A stretch of DNA of 55,669 nt, from NCBI GenBank assembly GCA_030849075.1, contig JASAOO010003407.1, positions 1 through 55,669 on the forward strand, in the 5' to 3' direction. Positions 10,220 to 18,287 of the stretch are shown in pieces. Numbering within the stretch: position 1 is the first letter of the stretch; each line of letters begins with the position of its first letter. A program made the position numbers and the translations under genes. The notes below the pieces were generated by a model that searched no databases, was not told the DNA's origin, and saw nothing but the letters and a program-made list of their open reading frames with translations. The DNA is from Zelonia costaricensis (lineage: Eukaryota; Euglenozoa; Kinetoplastea; Trypanosomatida; Trypanosomatidae).

Positions 10220-12019
10220 TTACATGTCCTCCTCCTCCGCGTTCTCCTCGTCGCCGTCCCCCTCCACGACGGGCCGCGGCGGCGGCGGGGCGTAGCGCAT
10301 CTCCTCGTCGATGGTGCAGTCGCGCTGTCCAGCGAACTCGCCCGCGGCCTCGACGTACTCGCCGCAGCATGGTGGGGGCAGCGGCGGGGCGTAGTAGGCC
10401 CCCTCCATATCCTTGAGACCTGTTCCGACGTACATCATCTGGTACGACGCACCCGGGCGGCCCGCCGTCGTCACGGCGTACGTGGCGGCGCCGGGCCAGC
10501 GCAGCGACTTGGCCACGTACACGGCTGTCTGGCTGCCCTCGCCCTCGTACGCCTTGCGGAACGTCCACGCCCCGAGGCTAGCGCGGCTGTGCCCCGGATA
10601 CGAGAGTGGCGCGTCGAGGCTGACGTCCGACAGGAACGGTGCGATAAGCTCGGGAGCGGGTGGGGGCGGGGGCGGCGCGGCGGCGGTCGTGCCCTCGCCC
10701 TGCCCCTCGTCCTCCTCCCCCTCGCCCGCCTCCGGCTCCTCCTCCTCCTCCTCCGCCGGCGCAGTCGTCACGCGGCCGCTGCGCAGCACCGTCGGGGCGA
10801 TGTGCGCCCAGCCCTTGGCCTGCATGAGCTCCTCCTTGCTGTACCCCCGGTACCACGCCTGCACGGCTGCGATCGCCTCGGCGTCCTCCTCGTCCGGTGT
10901 GTCCTGCGGCAACAGCGGCGGCACCGCGGCGTAGGCGGGCACGGCCGTCGGTGGCGGGCGCGCTGGCGCGCCCTCTTCCTCCTCTTCCTCCTCCTCCTCC
11001 GGCACGGCGCCCTCTGTTGCGAAGGTCTGCACCGGGGCAATGCGGCAGGCACTCGTGATGCGGGCGATCTGGGCACGCAGGTAGTGCTTCTCGCACCCCA
11101 TGAAGCGCGGGTGACCGTGGATGGGGGCGTCGAGGTTGCCGGAGAAGCGGCAGCGCAGCTGGCGTGCGATGGTGATGTGGTGCGGGCTCACATCGGGCAG
11201 CCGCGTCCAGCTCATCGGGTCGGCGCTGGTGCAGGCGTAGTAGCACATGGCGTTGAGGCCGGTCCCTGCCTCCTCCGCCGGTGTCGACGGGCGCGGACCG
11301 CGGCGGCCGCGGCGGCGCACGCCAATTGTGCACAGCACGTCCGCGACCTGCGAAACCGGCGCGTGCTCCTCCTCCTCCTCCATGTCGCCCTCCTCCTCCC
11401 CCTCGCCAGCGAGGTCGGCGTTCTCCTGCGCCCGCTCAGCATCGACCTGGCACTCCGCGACGTAGTAGTCGTACGCGCCGCCCGTCACGACACCCCAGAA
11501 CCGCACCGTCGCGAGCGGTTCGGCACGGATGAGCTGCCGCAGCCCCACGAGGAGGCGGTACGCATCCGCCTGCGGCAGCCCCATGCCGACGGCGTTGAAG
11601 TGCTGCTGCTCGGCCACCACGTCGCTGAGGGCGCCCTGGTGGTCGGCGAGGTCGACTTGCGGCTGCCCAGCGCCTGCCGCGTCGCCGGCCGCGTCCTCCT
11701 CCTCCTCCTCCTCTTCGCCGTCGGCCCGGCGCGGGCGGCGCGGGGGGCGGGGCGGGGCGAGCGCGGTGTTGGTGCTGGCGGCCCAGCGAGTGTTTGTGAA
11801 GGAGTCGGCTGGGGCCGCCGCGTGGGCCGTCGGGCGTGGGTCGGCGTACATCTTCCCCTTCATGGGGGGCACCGCGCTGCCGGTCAGCAGGTGATTCGAG
11901 GCCGCCCCGATAGCGTTCATCGCGTTGGCAGGGCGCTCGCGAATCACATGTGCGAGCACCTGCGTCATGTGACCCCACAGGGCCGACTGCCGGATCTCGT
12001 GCTCGTCAACGCCGGCCAT
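10220..12019 (-). CDS. RSP4/6: Radial spoke head protein 4/6 (RSPH4A/RSPH6A homologue)
   Basis: The 599-aa product matches the radial spoke head 4/6 family throughout. The N-terminal block WGHMTQVLAHVIRERPANA is typical. The core holds FNAVGMGLPQADAYRL, LATVRFWGVVTG and YDYYVAECQ. The strongest block is HHITIARQLRCRFSGNLDAPI followed by KHYLRAQIARITSACRIAP. Near the C-terminus YVAKSLRWPGAATYAV and MYVGTG correspond to the conserved LWPGAYAF and YIGWG blocks. Radial spoke heads link outer doublets to the central pair and control the flagellar beat. Four glutamate-rich tracts interrupt the conserved blocks, as in other family members. In-frame ATGs at 12412 and 12319 exist, but the stretch between them and 12019 encodes a CA-repeat (His-Thr) peptide, so 12019 is taken as the start. 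Confidence 0.95.
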   Translation of the reverse strand: MAGVDEHEIRQSALWGHMTQVLAHVIRERPANAMNAIGAASNHLLTGSAVPPMKGKMYADPRPTAHAAAPADSFTNTRWAASTNTALAPPRPPRRPRRADGEEEEEEEDAAGDAAGAGQPQVDLADHQGALSDVVAEQQHFNAVGMGLPQADAYRLLVGLRQLIRAEPLATVRFWGVVTGGAYDYYVAECQVDAERAQENADLAGEGEEEGDMEEEEEHAPVSQVADVLCTIGVRRRGRRGPRPSTPAEEAGTGLNAMCYYACTSADPMSWTRLPDVSPHHITIARQLRCRFSGNLDAPIHGHPRFMGCEKHYLRAQIARITSACRIAPVQTFATEGAVPEEEEEEEEEGAPARPPPTAVPAYAAVPPLLPQDTPDEEDAEAIAAVQAWYRGYSKEELMQAKGWAHIAPTVLRSGRVTTAPAEEEEEEPEAGEGEEDEGQGEGTTAAAPPPPPPAPELIAPFLSDVSLDAPLSYPGHSRASLGAWTFRKAYEGEGSQTAVYVAKSLRWPGAATYAVTTAGRPGASYQMMYVGTGLKDMEGAYYAPPLPPPCCGEYVEAAGEFAGQRDCTIDEEMRYAPPPPRPVVEGDGDEENAEEEDM

Positions 12020-12138
12020 GGTGTCGGGTGGTGCAGCACGTCCAGGGGCGACCACAACAAGTGAACCGAACAAGCGGCCAGCGAGCAGCCAAGCTAGGGG
12101 GCACAGGGCGTCAAACGCCTCTAGTATCTGTGGTGTTG

Positions 12139-12140
<2 letters not shown>

Positions 12141-12170
<30 letters not shown>
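12141..12170. repeat. (GT)15 microsatellite
   Basis: A pure GT run of 30 bases that reads as CA on the sense strand, in the 5' flank of RSP4/6. Confidence 0.95.
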
Positions 12171-12171
<1 letters not shown>

Positions 12172-12645
12172 TGTTGCCCAAAAGGCGTTGGGTGCGTCCG
12201 ACGATGCGGCGTGTGCGAGCGGGGGTGCGGGCGAGCTGGCTAGAAACGACTGAGGCGTCAGAGTCCGTGGCAGCGAGAGAGGAAGAGAGCAGGAGGTCGG
12301 TGAAGGATGGGGACAACATCAAGATAGCAAGCAGAATCGTGGAGAACGCGAAAGGGGTGGGAAAGAAGTATGCGGCTGTGACAGCCTTACCGACGGCAGA
12401 GACCGGGCTCATGCTTGGCGGAAGAGTGCGTCGACAAACTTCATACGCGCACACGCATGAGGGCCTACGCACGCCGCACCTCGTGCGTACCGCGATTCAC
12501 GCGCCACCCTCACGCGCCGCCCGCACGCGACGCAGACATGGAAGGAGCCCGCTGCCGCGCCCTCATAAGGCGAAAGACAAGATGTGCGGTACGCGCACAC
12601 TTTTTGCTTCTGCTTCCTCGCGGCAGCCGCGTTGCTGTCGACGTT

Positions 12646-12669
12646 CTGTTGTTGTTGTTGTTGTTGTTT
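12646..12669. repeat. (TTG)n trinucleotide repeat
   Basis: About eight TTG/GTT units on the plus strand (CAA on the sense strand) in the spacer downstream of the 139-aa membrane protein gene. Confidence 0.85.
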
Positions 12670-13047
12670 GACGGCACTCTTGGCTGCGAAGAGGCGACAA
12701 CTGTGAAGGCGTGGCGGCTCCTCCGCCCCTCCCCTCCACCTGGCGCGGCGCAATGCACGAGTCGCAAGCGGGGAAGGAGGGGAGGGGAGGGCGAGAGACG
12801 TGAGGGGGGCGACGACAAGACAAGAAGAGACGCGGAGTGGGGGCTGCAACACACTCGGCGCACACAGTGCACCGCACCAAAGACACAACTCGAAAGCCAG
12901 CGAGCCGATCCTTGGCAGGTGAGGATCAAGTGCGGCGCTGCATCGCTGATGTCCGGTGGCGGGCCCTCGCAGTATGCGACGCGCGTCAGTAGCTCTCGTT
13001 CACCGGCCTTGCCTACCTCATCTCGTCTACAACCCGCTCCCTTCCTC

Positions 13048-13467
13048 CTACGTGGACTTGGGGTCCCGCAGCACGTCAAACTCGCGCTGCGGATGCAGGG
13101 GCTTCTCGAGGTTGCGCAGCGGCGACTTCCAGGCGCGGTCGCGGTCGAGAATCATGAAGGTCTGCGATTGGGTCTCGGTGGTGGGGTTGACGCGAGCCTC
13201 GTACTGCATCTCCGACTCGTACCCCAGCATCGTGTGCATGAAGCTGTCGTGGCCCAGGAAGTAGTAGAGGAAGCACGTCACGGTGATGCCCAAGCCGAAG
13301 ATGCGGACGGGTGCCCAGAAGAAGGCCTGGACGCCGATCTTGTTGCGGTCGGCGCGGGTGTCGTTGTAGCGAACCTGCATGATGCCGCGCCAGCTCCGCG
13401 TGCGGCGGATGATGGGCTTGTTGACCATCGATCCCCGCCGGGAGAAGGGCGCGTAGACGGACGACAT
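13048..13467 (-). CDS. Conserved-looking small membrane protein
   Basis: I do not recognise this 139-aa protein. Residues 1-48 are basic (RRGSMVNKPIIRRTRSWRG), residues about 49-71 form one hydrophobic membrane segment (AFFWAPVRIFGLGITVTCFL), and the C-terminal 65 residues are charged and hydrophilic. The composition is ordinary rather than low-complexity, which supports a real gene. A basic N-terminus, a single membrane span and a short soluble tail fit a mitochondrial inner-membrane subunit of a respiratory or ATP-synthase complex, but that is inference. The ATG at 13467 is the first in-frame ATG; the frame upstream is spacer-like (Thr/His/Cys repeats). Confidence 0.75.
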   Translation of the reverse strand: MSSVYAPFSRRGSMVNKPIIRRTRSWRGIMQVRYNDTRADRNKIGVQAFFWAPVRIFGLGITVTCFLYYFLGHDSFMHTMLGYESEMQYEARVNPTTETQSQTFMILDRDRAWKSPLRNLEKPLHPQREFDVLRDPKST

Positions 13468-14456
13468 CGCTGCGATCAAGGTTTGCGAAGGGGGAGAGAA
13501 AGAGAGATGAGGAAGGGGGGTGTGGGTTGTGGTTGTGTGTGCGCAACTCGTGTGCGCAGAATGAGCGACCCGTGCACACACACACACACTCACACACAAG
13601 CGGGTGCTTCTCTCTGTGGTTGGTGTGCAGAGAGCCGGGAGTGTAGCGCGCTGGCGTCCGAGTTCGCACAGGCACACCCACACACGCACGACTGCTCACA
13701 CGCACACAAGGAAAAAAACACGAAGGCAGCAGCTGCGCTTGATGGAGCGCGACGCGGTTATGGTTGTGCGTGGAAGAAAGGGATCAAGGCTCAAGTGATG
13801 GCAACGGGGGGGGAATACAGATGCGGCTGAAGGCGAGGCGAGGAAGAAGGCGCCAACTCCCATACGCAAGCACCCACACACACACACACACACACACACG
13901 GTGGCGTTGCTCGCTTGTGTCAAGACGCACCAGCGTCTTTCGCCCCACAGGGCGTGAAGAAAAGGGAGGTGCAGGCCACCAACAACGACTTGGGCAAAGC
14001 CGTGGGCGTCTTCCCCCACGCACGCGGCACGCGCACGTCAGCGGCATGACTCTTCAAACCTCCGCCATTCATCGCAAAAGAAGCTCGTTGTGCGTACGAG
14101 CATCCATATGACTGCCCCGCTGCCCTGCGCTGTTTACCCTCCCTCTGATTTTCCCCCTTACACCCTCTGCAAGGTGTGTCCTGCATGTGTGTGCGTGTGG
14201 GTGGGTGCTTTGTGTTAGACGAAAGGTGCCCCGGCTGACGGGAAGGGGGGAGAAGCCGGGGCGTCGCAGTGTGCATTATCAAGTAAGACAGACCGAAATG
14301 GTGTTACTCGCAGCAGAGCCAAACCAATTACGTGGTTCTCTCTCTTTCACTTGTGTTCCTCTTGTTGCTTCGAGGGGGTCTTCGCGCGTACTCCTCGGTG
14401 CGCCCGCCGGACACAGCGGCGAAGGAAGATGGTCTCGGCGAGGATGGCAGCGCCAG
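13468..14456. other. Intergenic spacer with CA repeat
   Basis: There is no gene between the RGG/RRM protein and the 139-aa membrane protein. Pyrimidine-rich sense-strand sequence (GAAGGGGGAGAGAAAGAGAGA on plus) lies at about 13485-13515, just upstream of the 139-aa gene, and is a good candidate for its splice-acceptor tract. A CA run lies at 13875-13899. Confidence 0.5.
13875..13899. repeat. (CA)n microsatellite
   Basis: A pure CA run of about 25 bases on the plus strand (TG on the sense strand), in the spacer about 400 bases upstream of the 139-aa gene. Confidence 0.9.
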
Positions 14457-16760
14457 CTACTTCTTCGCCTTCTTCGCGGCCCGGCCATTCGTCGGCCGCG
14501 CCGCCTTCTTCCCGGCGCCCGTCTTCTTGCCCGCGGCCGACCCCGACGCAGAGACGGCGACGGTGTCCACATCGAAGAAGCGTTCCTCCTCGTCGTCATC
14601 GCTGTCGTCCGCCAGTGCGGCCGCGATGGGCTTGGCGGTCGCGCTCGCCGCCTCGCTGCGCCTGCGCTTTGCCTCCGGGGCCTTCTTCGTCACTGCTGCC
14701 GCCTCGGTGCGGACCCGCTTGCCCGCCGCCGACTTGGCCTTTGGCGCCGTCTTGGCCCGCCCCGTGAGTGCGTCCTCGATGTCACTGTCGCTGTCCTCGT
14801 CCTCGGCGACGGCGTCGGCGCCCATCTCCGCCGCCATCGAGGTGCCCTTGAAGTACGCCTTCTTGTCCCGCACCCCGTAGCGCGCCATGTAGGCCTCCTC
14901 GTCGTAGTCGTCCTCCGCCTCCGCCGGCGGCAGCTCCGCGGCGAGGGGAACGCTGGCGGTCTCGCCCCGGTCCACGCGCAGCACACAGCCACGCAGGCGG
15001 GAGCCGTGGTAGCGCTCCTGGGCGTACGCGGCGTAGGCGGGCACGGCGAACTCGATGTGGGCGATGCCGGTGGACAGGTGTGTCTCGGGGTGCACGAGGA
15101 TCTCGCAGCTCCGGATGGCCCCGCACGGAGCGAAGTGCTGCCGCAGCTGCGCCTCCGTCACGTCCTCGCCGACGTTGCCGACGTAGACGTCCCTCGGGCC
15201 CTTGTCCAGCAAGTTGTACTTGTCTGTGCGGCCCGTCACGTTGCTGCCCGTGCCCATGGCCGCGGCCGGCGACGCAGACGCAGAAGCGGCGTCCGCAGCG
15301 CGGCGGCGCGATGCGGAGGACGGGACCGGAGTGGCCGGCTCCATGCCCAGCGGCACCACCGCCGTCTCCTCCTCGTCATCCTCCGCACCCACCGCGGCGC
15401 CGGCCTTCGTGGCGGAGGGAAAGACGGCCGCAGCAGCAGCGGCCGCAGCCACGGCCCGGGGGGACGGGCCCGCGCCGCCATGAGAGTACGGCAGCGAGCC
15501 GGGGGCAGCGGCCCTCATGGCGCTGATGCGGCGCCCGAGCAGGTGGAAGCCGTCGAGGAAGGTAATGGCCGGCCCCACCTCCGCCTCCGTCTCGAAGGTC
15601 AGAAACGCTTTCCGGTTCTGCGACGTCATCTTGATCGCCTCGAGCCTCTTCTCGAGCTGCGGCGCGACATCGCGCAGCACCTCGCGGATGATCTCAGGCT
15701 GCGCCACCTTGGCGAGGTCCGTGAGCAGCACCTGCCGCGTGAAGCTGTCCTTGCCCATGTCCTTCATGCCCCCGATGTCCTGCATCTTCTCGAGGTCCTT
15801 CGGCTTTGGCTCCTCCACACGCAGCGCGCGGCCGAGGAACTTGCGCCCGTTGAGCACCCGCACCGCGGTGGCCACGCTGTTGGGCGACTGCAGCACGAGG
15901 AAGCCAAACCCCTGGCCCGGCTTCTTGATGAGGCGGAGCGGCTTGCCGACCTTCCACGCCGCGGCGAACTGCAGCACCTCGTCCTCCAGCGACGGCTTCC
16001 CCGGCTCGGCCGCGTAGTTATACGGCAGGCCGTCAATGAAGACCTTCGTGTTCAGCTTCTTCGGCAGCTCCGTCCCGCTCGCCGTCACCGTGGTGATGAC
16101 TCGGGTTGGGCCCGCGTGCTTGCCCGTCTCCACCTCCACATCGGCCTCCTCTTCCGCGTTGTCGTCAGCCTCTTCGCGACGCTGCCGCGTGAAGCCGCCG
16201 TTGCCGCCGCGGCCCCGGCTGCCCCCGCGCGACGCAAAGCCGGACCCAGACGCCCCCCGCCCGCCGCGGAAGCCACCGTCCCCGCGTCCGCGTCCGCCGC
16301 GGACGGCGCCGCGGCCACGCAACCCGCCGCCGCGCTCGCTGCCGCCCCGCCCACGCCCGCGCCCCCGCTGCGACGACACCGCGCTGGGTGGCACAAAGCC
16401 GCGGCGCCCCTCCCCGGCCTCCTCGTCCCCGGCCGCAGCGGCACCACGGCGCGCGCTGACCGCGACTGGCGGCGCATCGTCGCCGTCATCGGCGCTGTGC
16501 ACGCTGCGACTGCGCGATGCTGGCGGGGCGGACTTGCCCGCAGACCGCGCCGGAGACGGCGAAGGCTGAGATGATGTGGCCGCAGCTGTCGAGTCGCCGC
16601 CGCGCGAGACGACGGGGAAAGCGGGCACGGCGGAGCGCTTTGTCGCGGCGGCGGACAGCTTGTGTGCCGCCACCGCGGCGCCGGTGCCGCGCCCACGACC
16701 GCCGCGTCCCCGACTCCCACCGCGGCTCTGGAAGCTCCCACGACCACGACCACGCAGCAT
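14457..16760 (-). CDS. RGG-rich RNA-binding protein with three RRM-like domains, probably nucleolar
   Basis: The 767-aa product opens with RGG/RGRG boxes (about residues 2-27 and 132-190). RRM1 lies at about 238-318 (KVFIDGLPYNY; GFGFLVLQS). A degenerate RRM lies at about 341-417 (RQVLLTDLAK; NRKAFLTFET). RRM3 lies at about 522-602 (RDVYVGNVGE; GIAHIEFAV). Linkers are Ala/Ser-rich. The C-terminus alternates acidic (DDSDDDEEERFF) and Lys/Arg-rich segments and ends in RAAKKAKK, which resembles a nucleolar localisation signal. The layout recalls Nop12/RBM34-type pre-rRNA processing factors, but I would not assign orthology. The ATG at 16760 starts the RGG domain; ATGs further upstream lie in spacer-like sequence. 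Confidence 0.85.
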   Translation of the reverse strand: MLRGRGRGSFQSRGGSRGRGGRGRGTGAAVAAHKLSAAATKRSAVPAFPVVSRGGDSTAAATSSQPSPSPARSAGKSAPPASRSRSVHSADDGDDAPPVAVSARRGAAAAGDEEAGEGRRGFVPPSAVSSQRGRGRGRGGSERGGGLRGRGAVRGGRGRGDGGFRGGRGASGSGFASRGGSRGRGGNGGFTRQRREEADDNAEEEADVEVETGKHAGPTRVITTVTASGTELPKKLNTKVFIDGLPYNYAAEPGKPSLEDEVLQFAAAWKVGKPLRLIKKPGQGFGFLVLQSPNSVATAVRVLNGRKFLGRALRVEEPKPKDLEKMQDIGGMKDMGKDSFTRQVLLTDLAKVAQPEIIREVLRDVAPQLEKRLEAIKMTSQNRKAFLTFETEAEVGPAITFLDGFHLLGRRISAMRAAAPGSLPYSHGGAGPSPRAVAAAAAAAAVFPSATKAGAAVGAEDDEEETAVVPLGMEPATPVPSSASRRRAADAASASASPAAAMGTGSNVTGRTDKYNLLDKGPRDVYVGNVGEDVTEAQLRQHFAPCGAIRSCEILVHPETHLSTGIAHIEFAVPAYAAYAQERYHGSRLRGCVLRVDRGETASVPLAAELPPAEAEDDYDEEAYMARYGVRDKKAYFKGTSMAAEMGADAVAEDEDSDSDIEDALTGRAKTAPKAKSAAGKRVRTEAAAVTKKAPEAKRRRSEAASATAKPIAAALADDSDDDEEERFFDVDTVAVSASGSAAGKKTGAGKKAARPTNGRAAKKAKK

Positions 16761-16838
16761 CTTACTCCTTTCTTTTTTTTCCTTTTTGGGTCGAGGTGAC
16801 CTACTGTTTGGTGTTTGTGTATTGGTTGTAGCGATGGG

Positions 16839-16893
16839 CTGCGGTAGATGCGTGTGTGTGCGAACAGGTAGGAGAGGAAACATGAGAAGTGAG
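16839..16893 (-). promoter_or_regulatory. Candidate trans-splice acceptor of the RGG/RRM gene
   Basis: On the sense strand a pyrimidine-rich stretch (CTTCTCATGTTTCCTCTCC) and a CA-rich stretch end at an AG at about 16839-16840, about 80 bases before the ATG at 16760. Spliced-leader addition in trypanosomatids normally uses the first AG after such a tract. The exact site is inferred. Confidence 0.35.
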
Positions 16894-17086
16894 CGCCGGA
16901 CGCGTAAGCAGCCGTGCGGTGACACGTGTGCCATTGGATGTACGTTTACCGGGGCAGAAGAGTGCGTGTTTGGCCTGCGCCTTCAACGGGAAGATCACTG
17001 GCACTACGCCCGATCCCTTCTCATGCAAGGACACGCGTCTGGTGCGTCTGAGTACCTTCCACCTAATGTGGGGTGAAGAGGTACAT

Positions 17087-17111
17087 ACACACACACACAC
17101 ACACACACACC
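17087..17111. repeat. (AC)n microsatellite
   Basis: A pure AC run of about 25 bases in the spacer downstream of the 276-aa gene. Confidence 0.9.
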
Positions 17112-17269
17112 GAGTGGTGCAGGGATGCGGCTGCAGCCCCTGTCATCCCGAATACCCGTCATCCCTTACAGCGGCTAAGGGGAAGGGGGGGGCAGGAGGG
17201 ACAGGATGAGGTGAGAAAACAAGTAGATGGCTTTGGTGTCGAGGAAGCGAATCAACGCTCCAGAGGCGT

Positions 17270-17274
<5 letters not shown>

Positions 17275-17307
<33 letters not shown>
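17275..17307. repeat. (CA)n microsatellite
   Basis: An almost pure CA run of about 33 bases, starting about 120 bases beyond the stop codon of the 276-aa gene. It reads as TG repeats in that gene's presumed 3' UTR. Confidence 0.9.
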
Positions 17308-17310
<3 letters not shown>

Positions 17311-17426
17311 TGGGCACACGACCGTAGTGAGAAGGAGGAGCGCCGCAAACAGCGGGCGCTGCAAGCGCCACATCGCACTCCTGTGCCCCCACTGTGTTTC
17401 CTTCGTCCCCTTCCCCTTCACGGAGG

Positions 17427-18257
17427 CTACCAGTTGCCAGCCTCGTGCCACGCGCGGAAGTTCGAGATGTCCACGTGCAGCGGGCTCGTCGTCTCCTCGT
17501 GCGCCCACGGCTGGGCCGCGATGGTGTCCAGCATGATCTTGGTCACCCGCTCGACCGCGAGGCGCCCGCCACGGCGCTCGTACGGGGTGATGTTCGGCGC
17601 CGTATCGAAGGCGTCGCACAGGCGCTCCGCAATGCGCCACACCATCGCGTACGAGATGAAGTTCTGCTGCATCTGCGTCTCCAGGAACGGCTTGCTGAGG
17701 GCCGTCACGGCAGTGTTGTCCTCCGCGACGGCGCAGGCGGCGGCGTAGTATGCCTCCCACGCCTGCCGGAACTCCGCCGTGCACGGCGTCTTCATGGACG
17801 GGAAGTCGGTCAACACGCGCCCCCACCAGTGCTCCTCGAGCGTGCCGTCCTCGCTCATATCCTGGATAACCACCGCGACGTCCTTGCCGATGTGCGGCGG
17901 CAGCGGCTCTGTCTTGTGCGTCGAGATGCCACGCAGGGTCTGGTAGTGCTCCTTCTCCACCGCGCTGTAGCCGGCTGCGCTGAAGATGTTCGAGGCGTCG
18001 TAGGCGATGCCGTTCGGGTTGCCCGTGAGGCTCGCCGCGGCAGTCGTCGCCTTGTTCACCGGGTTCTTCGTATTGTCGATGCGGGGCAGCATGTCGCCCT
18101 GGGCGTAGGGCTGCGTGCGGCCCGTGACGCCGATAGCCCAGTACTCGATAAAGCGGTGCTGCACCATCAGAGAAGAGTGGGGCTGCAGCGCGCCGGTGCT
18201 GCTGCAGCTCACGCCGCGGCCGCGCAGCGCGCCGGCAACGCTCCTGCGCATCAGCAT
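17427..18257 (-). CDS. Unrecognised protein with a mitochondrial-type presequence
   Basis: The 276-aa product is not one I can name. Its N-terminus (MLMRRSVAGALRGRGVSCSS) is rich in Arg, Ala and Ser with no acidic residue, typical of a mitochondrial import signal. The rest has normal globular composition with many aromatic residues (EHWWGRVLTDFPSMK; YAMVWRIAERLCDAF) and no membrane segment. It is probably a soluble mitochondrial protein; a ribosomal, RNA-processing or respiratory-complex role cannot be separated from sequence alone. The start is the ATG at 18257, with a second in-frame ATG at 18251. The codons just before are spacer. The 5' flank is odd: a C5T12 tract sits 13 bases before the ATG, with no AG between them. 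Confidence 0.8.
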   Translation of the reverse strand: MLMRRSVAGALRGRGVSCSSTGALQPHSSLMVQHRFIEYWAIGVTGRTQPYAQGDMLPRIDNTKNPVNKATTAAASLTGNPNGIAYDASNIFSAAGYSAVEKEHYQTLRGISTHKTEPLPPHIGKDVAVVIQDMSEDGTLEEHWWGRVLTDFPSMKTPCTAEFRQAWEAYYAAACAVAEDNTAVTALSKPFLETQMQQNFISYAMVWRIAERLCDAFDTAPNITPYERRGGRLAVERVTKIMLDTIAAQPWAHEETTSPLHVDISNFRAWHEAGNW

Positions 18258-18270
18258 CGTCAAGACGCGC

Positions 18271-18287
18271 AAAAAAAAAAAAGGGGG
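18271..18287 (-). promoter_or_regulatory. Polypyrimidine tract of the 276-aa gene
   Basis: C5T12 on the sense strand, immediately upstream of the ATG at 18257. It is strong enough to direct trans-splicing, but the first AG after it lies inside the reading frame (codon 5 of the chosen start), so its role is unclear. Confidence 0.4.

Larger units (their letters stand above)
12020..13047. other. Intergenic spacer with GT and TTG repeats
   Basis: There is no gene between the 139-aa membrane protein and RSP4/6. A pure GT run at 12141-12170 lies about 120 bases upstream of the RSP4/6 ATG, and a (TTG)n run lies at about 12646-12669. The remaining sequence is mixed, with purine-rich plus-strand blocks near 12750-12840. 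Confidence 0.5.
16761..17426. other. Intergenic spacer with two CA repeats
   Basis: There is no gene here. Two CA runs (17087-17111 and 17275-17307) lie in what should be the 3' UTR of the 276-aa gene. Near the RGG/RRM gene a sense-strand pyrimidine tract is followed by an AG. Confidence 0.5.

Noticed and set aside
9650..12064. An open frame of about 800 codons on the plus strand, opposite RSP4/6
   Set aside because: It is the mirror of a GC-rich gene. The translation is Arg/Ala/Gly/Leu-rich with no domain, runs across the ambiguous base, and opposes a gene with clear homology.
12020..12412. A longer RSP4/6 starting at an upstream ATG
   Set aside because: The extension would include a His-Thr run encoded by the CA microsatellite and ends just before the family's conserved opening, so it is 5' UTR.
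14187..16574. A plus-strand frame of nearly 800 codons opposite the RGG/RRM gene
   Set aside because: The minus strand encodes recognisable RRMs. The plus frame is Arg/Leu/Val/His-rich, as expected from the antisense of GC-rich codons.
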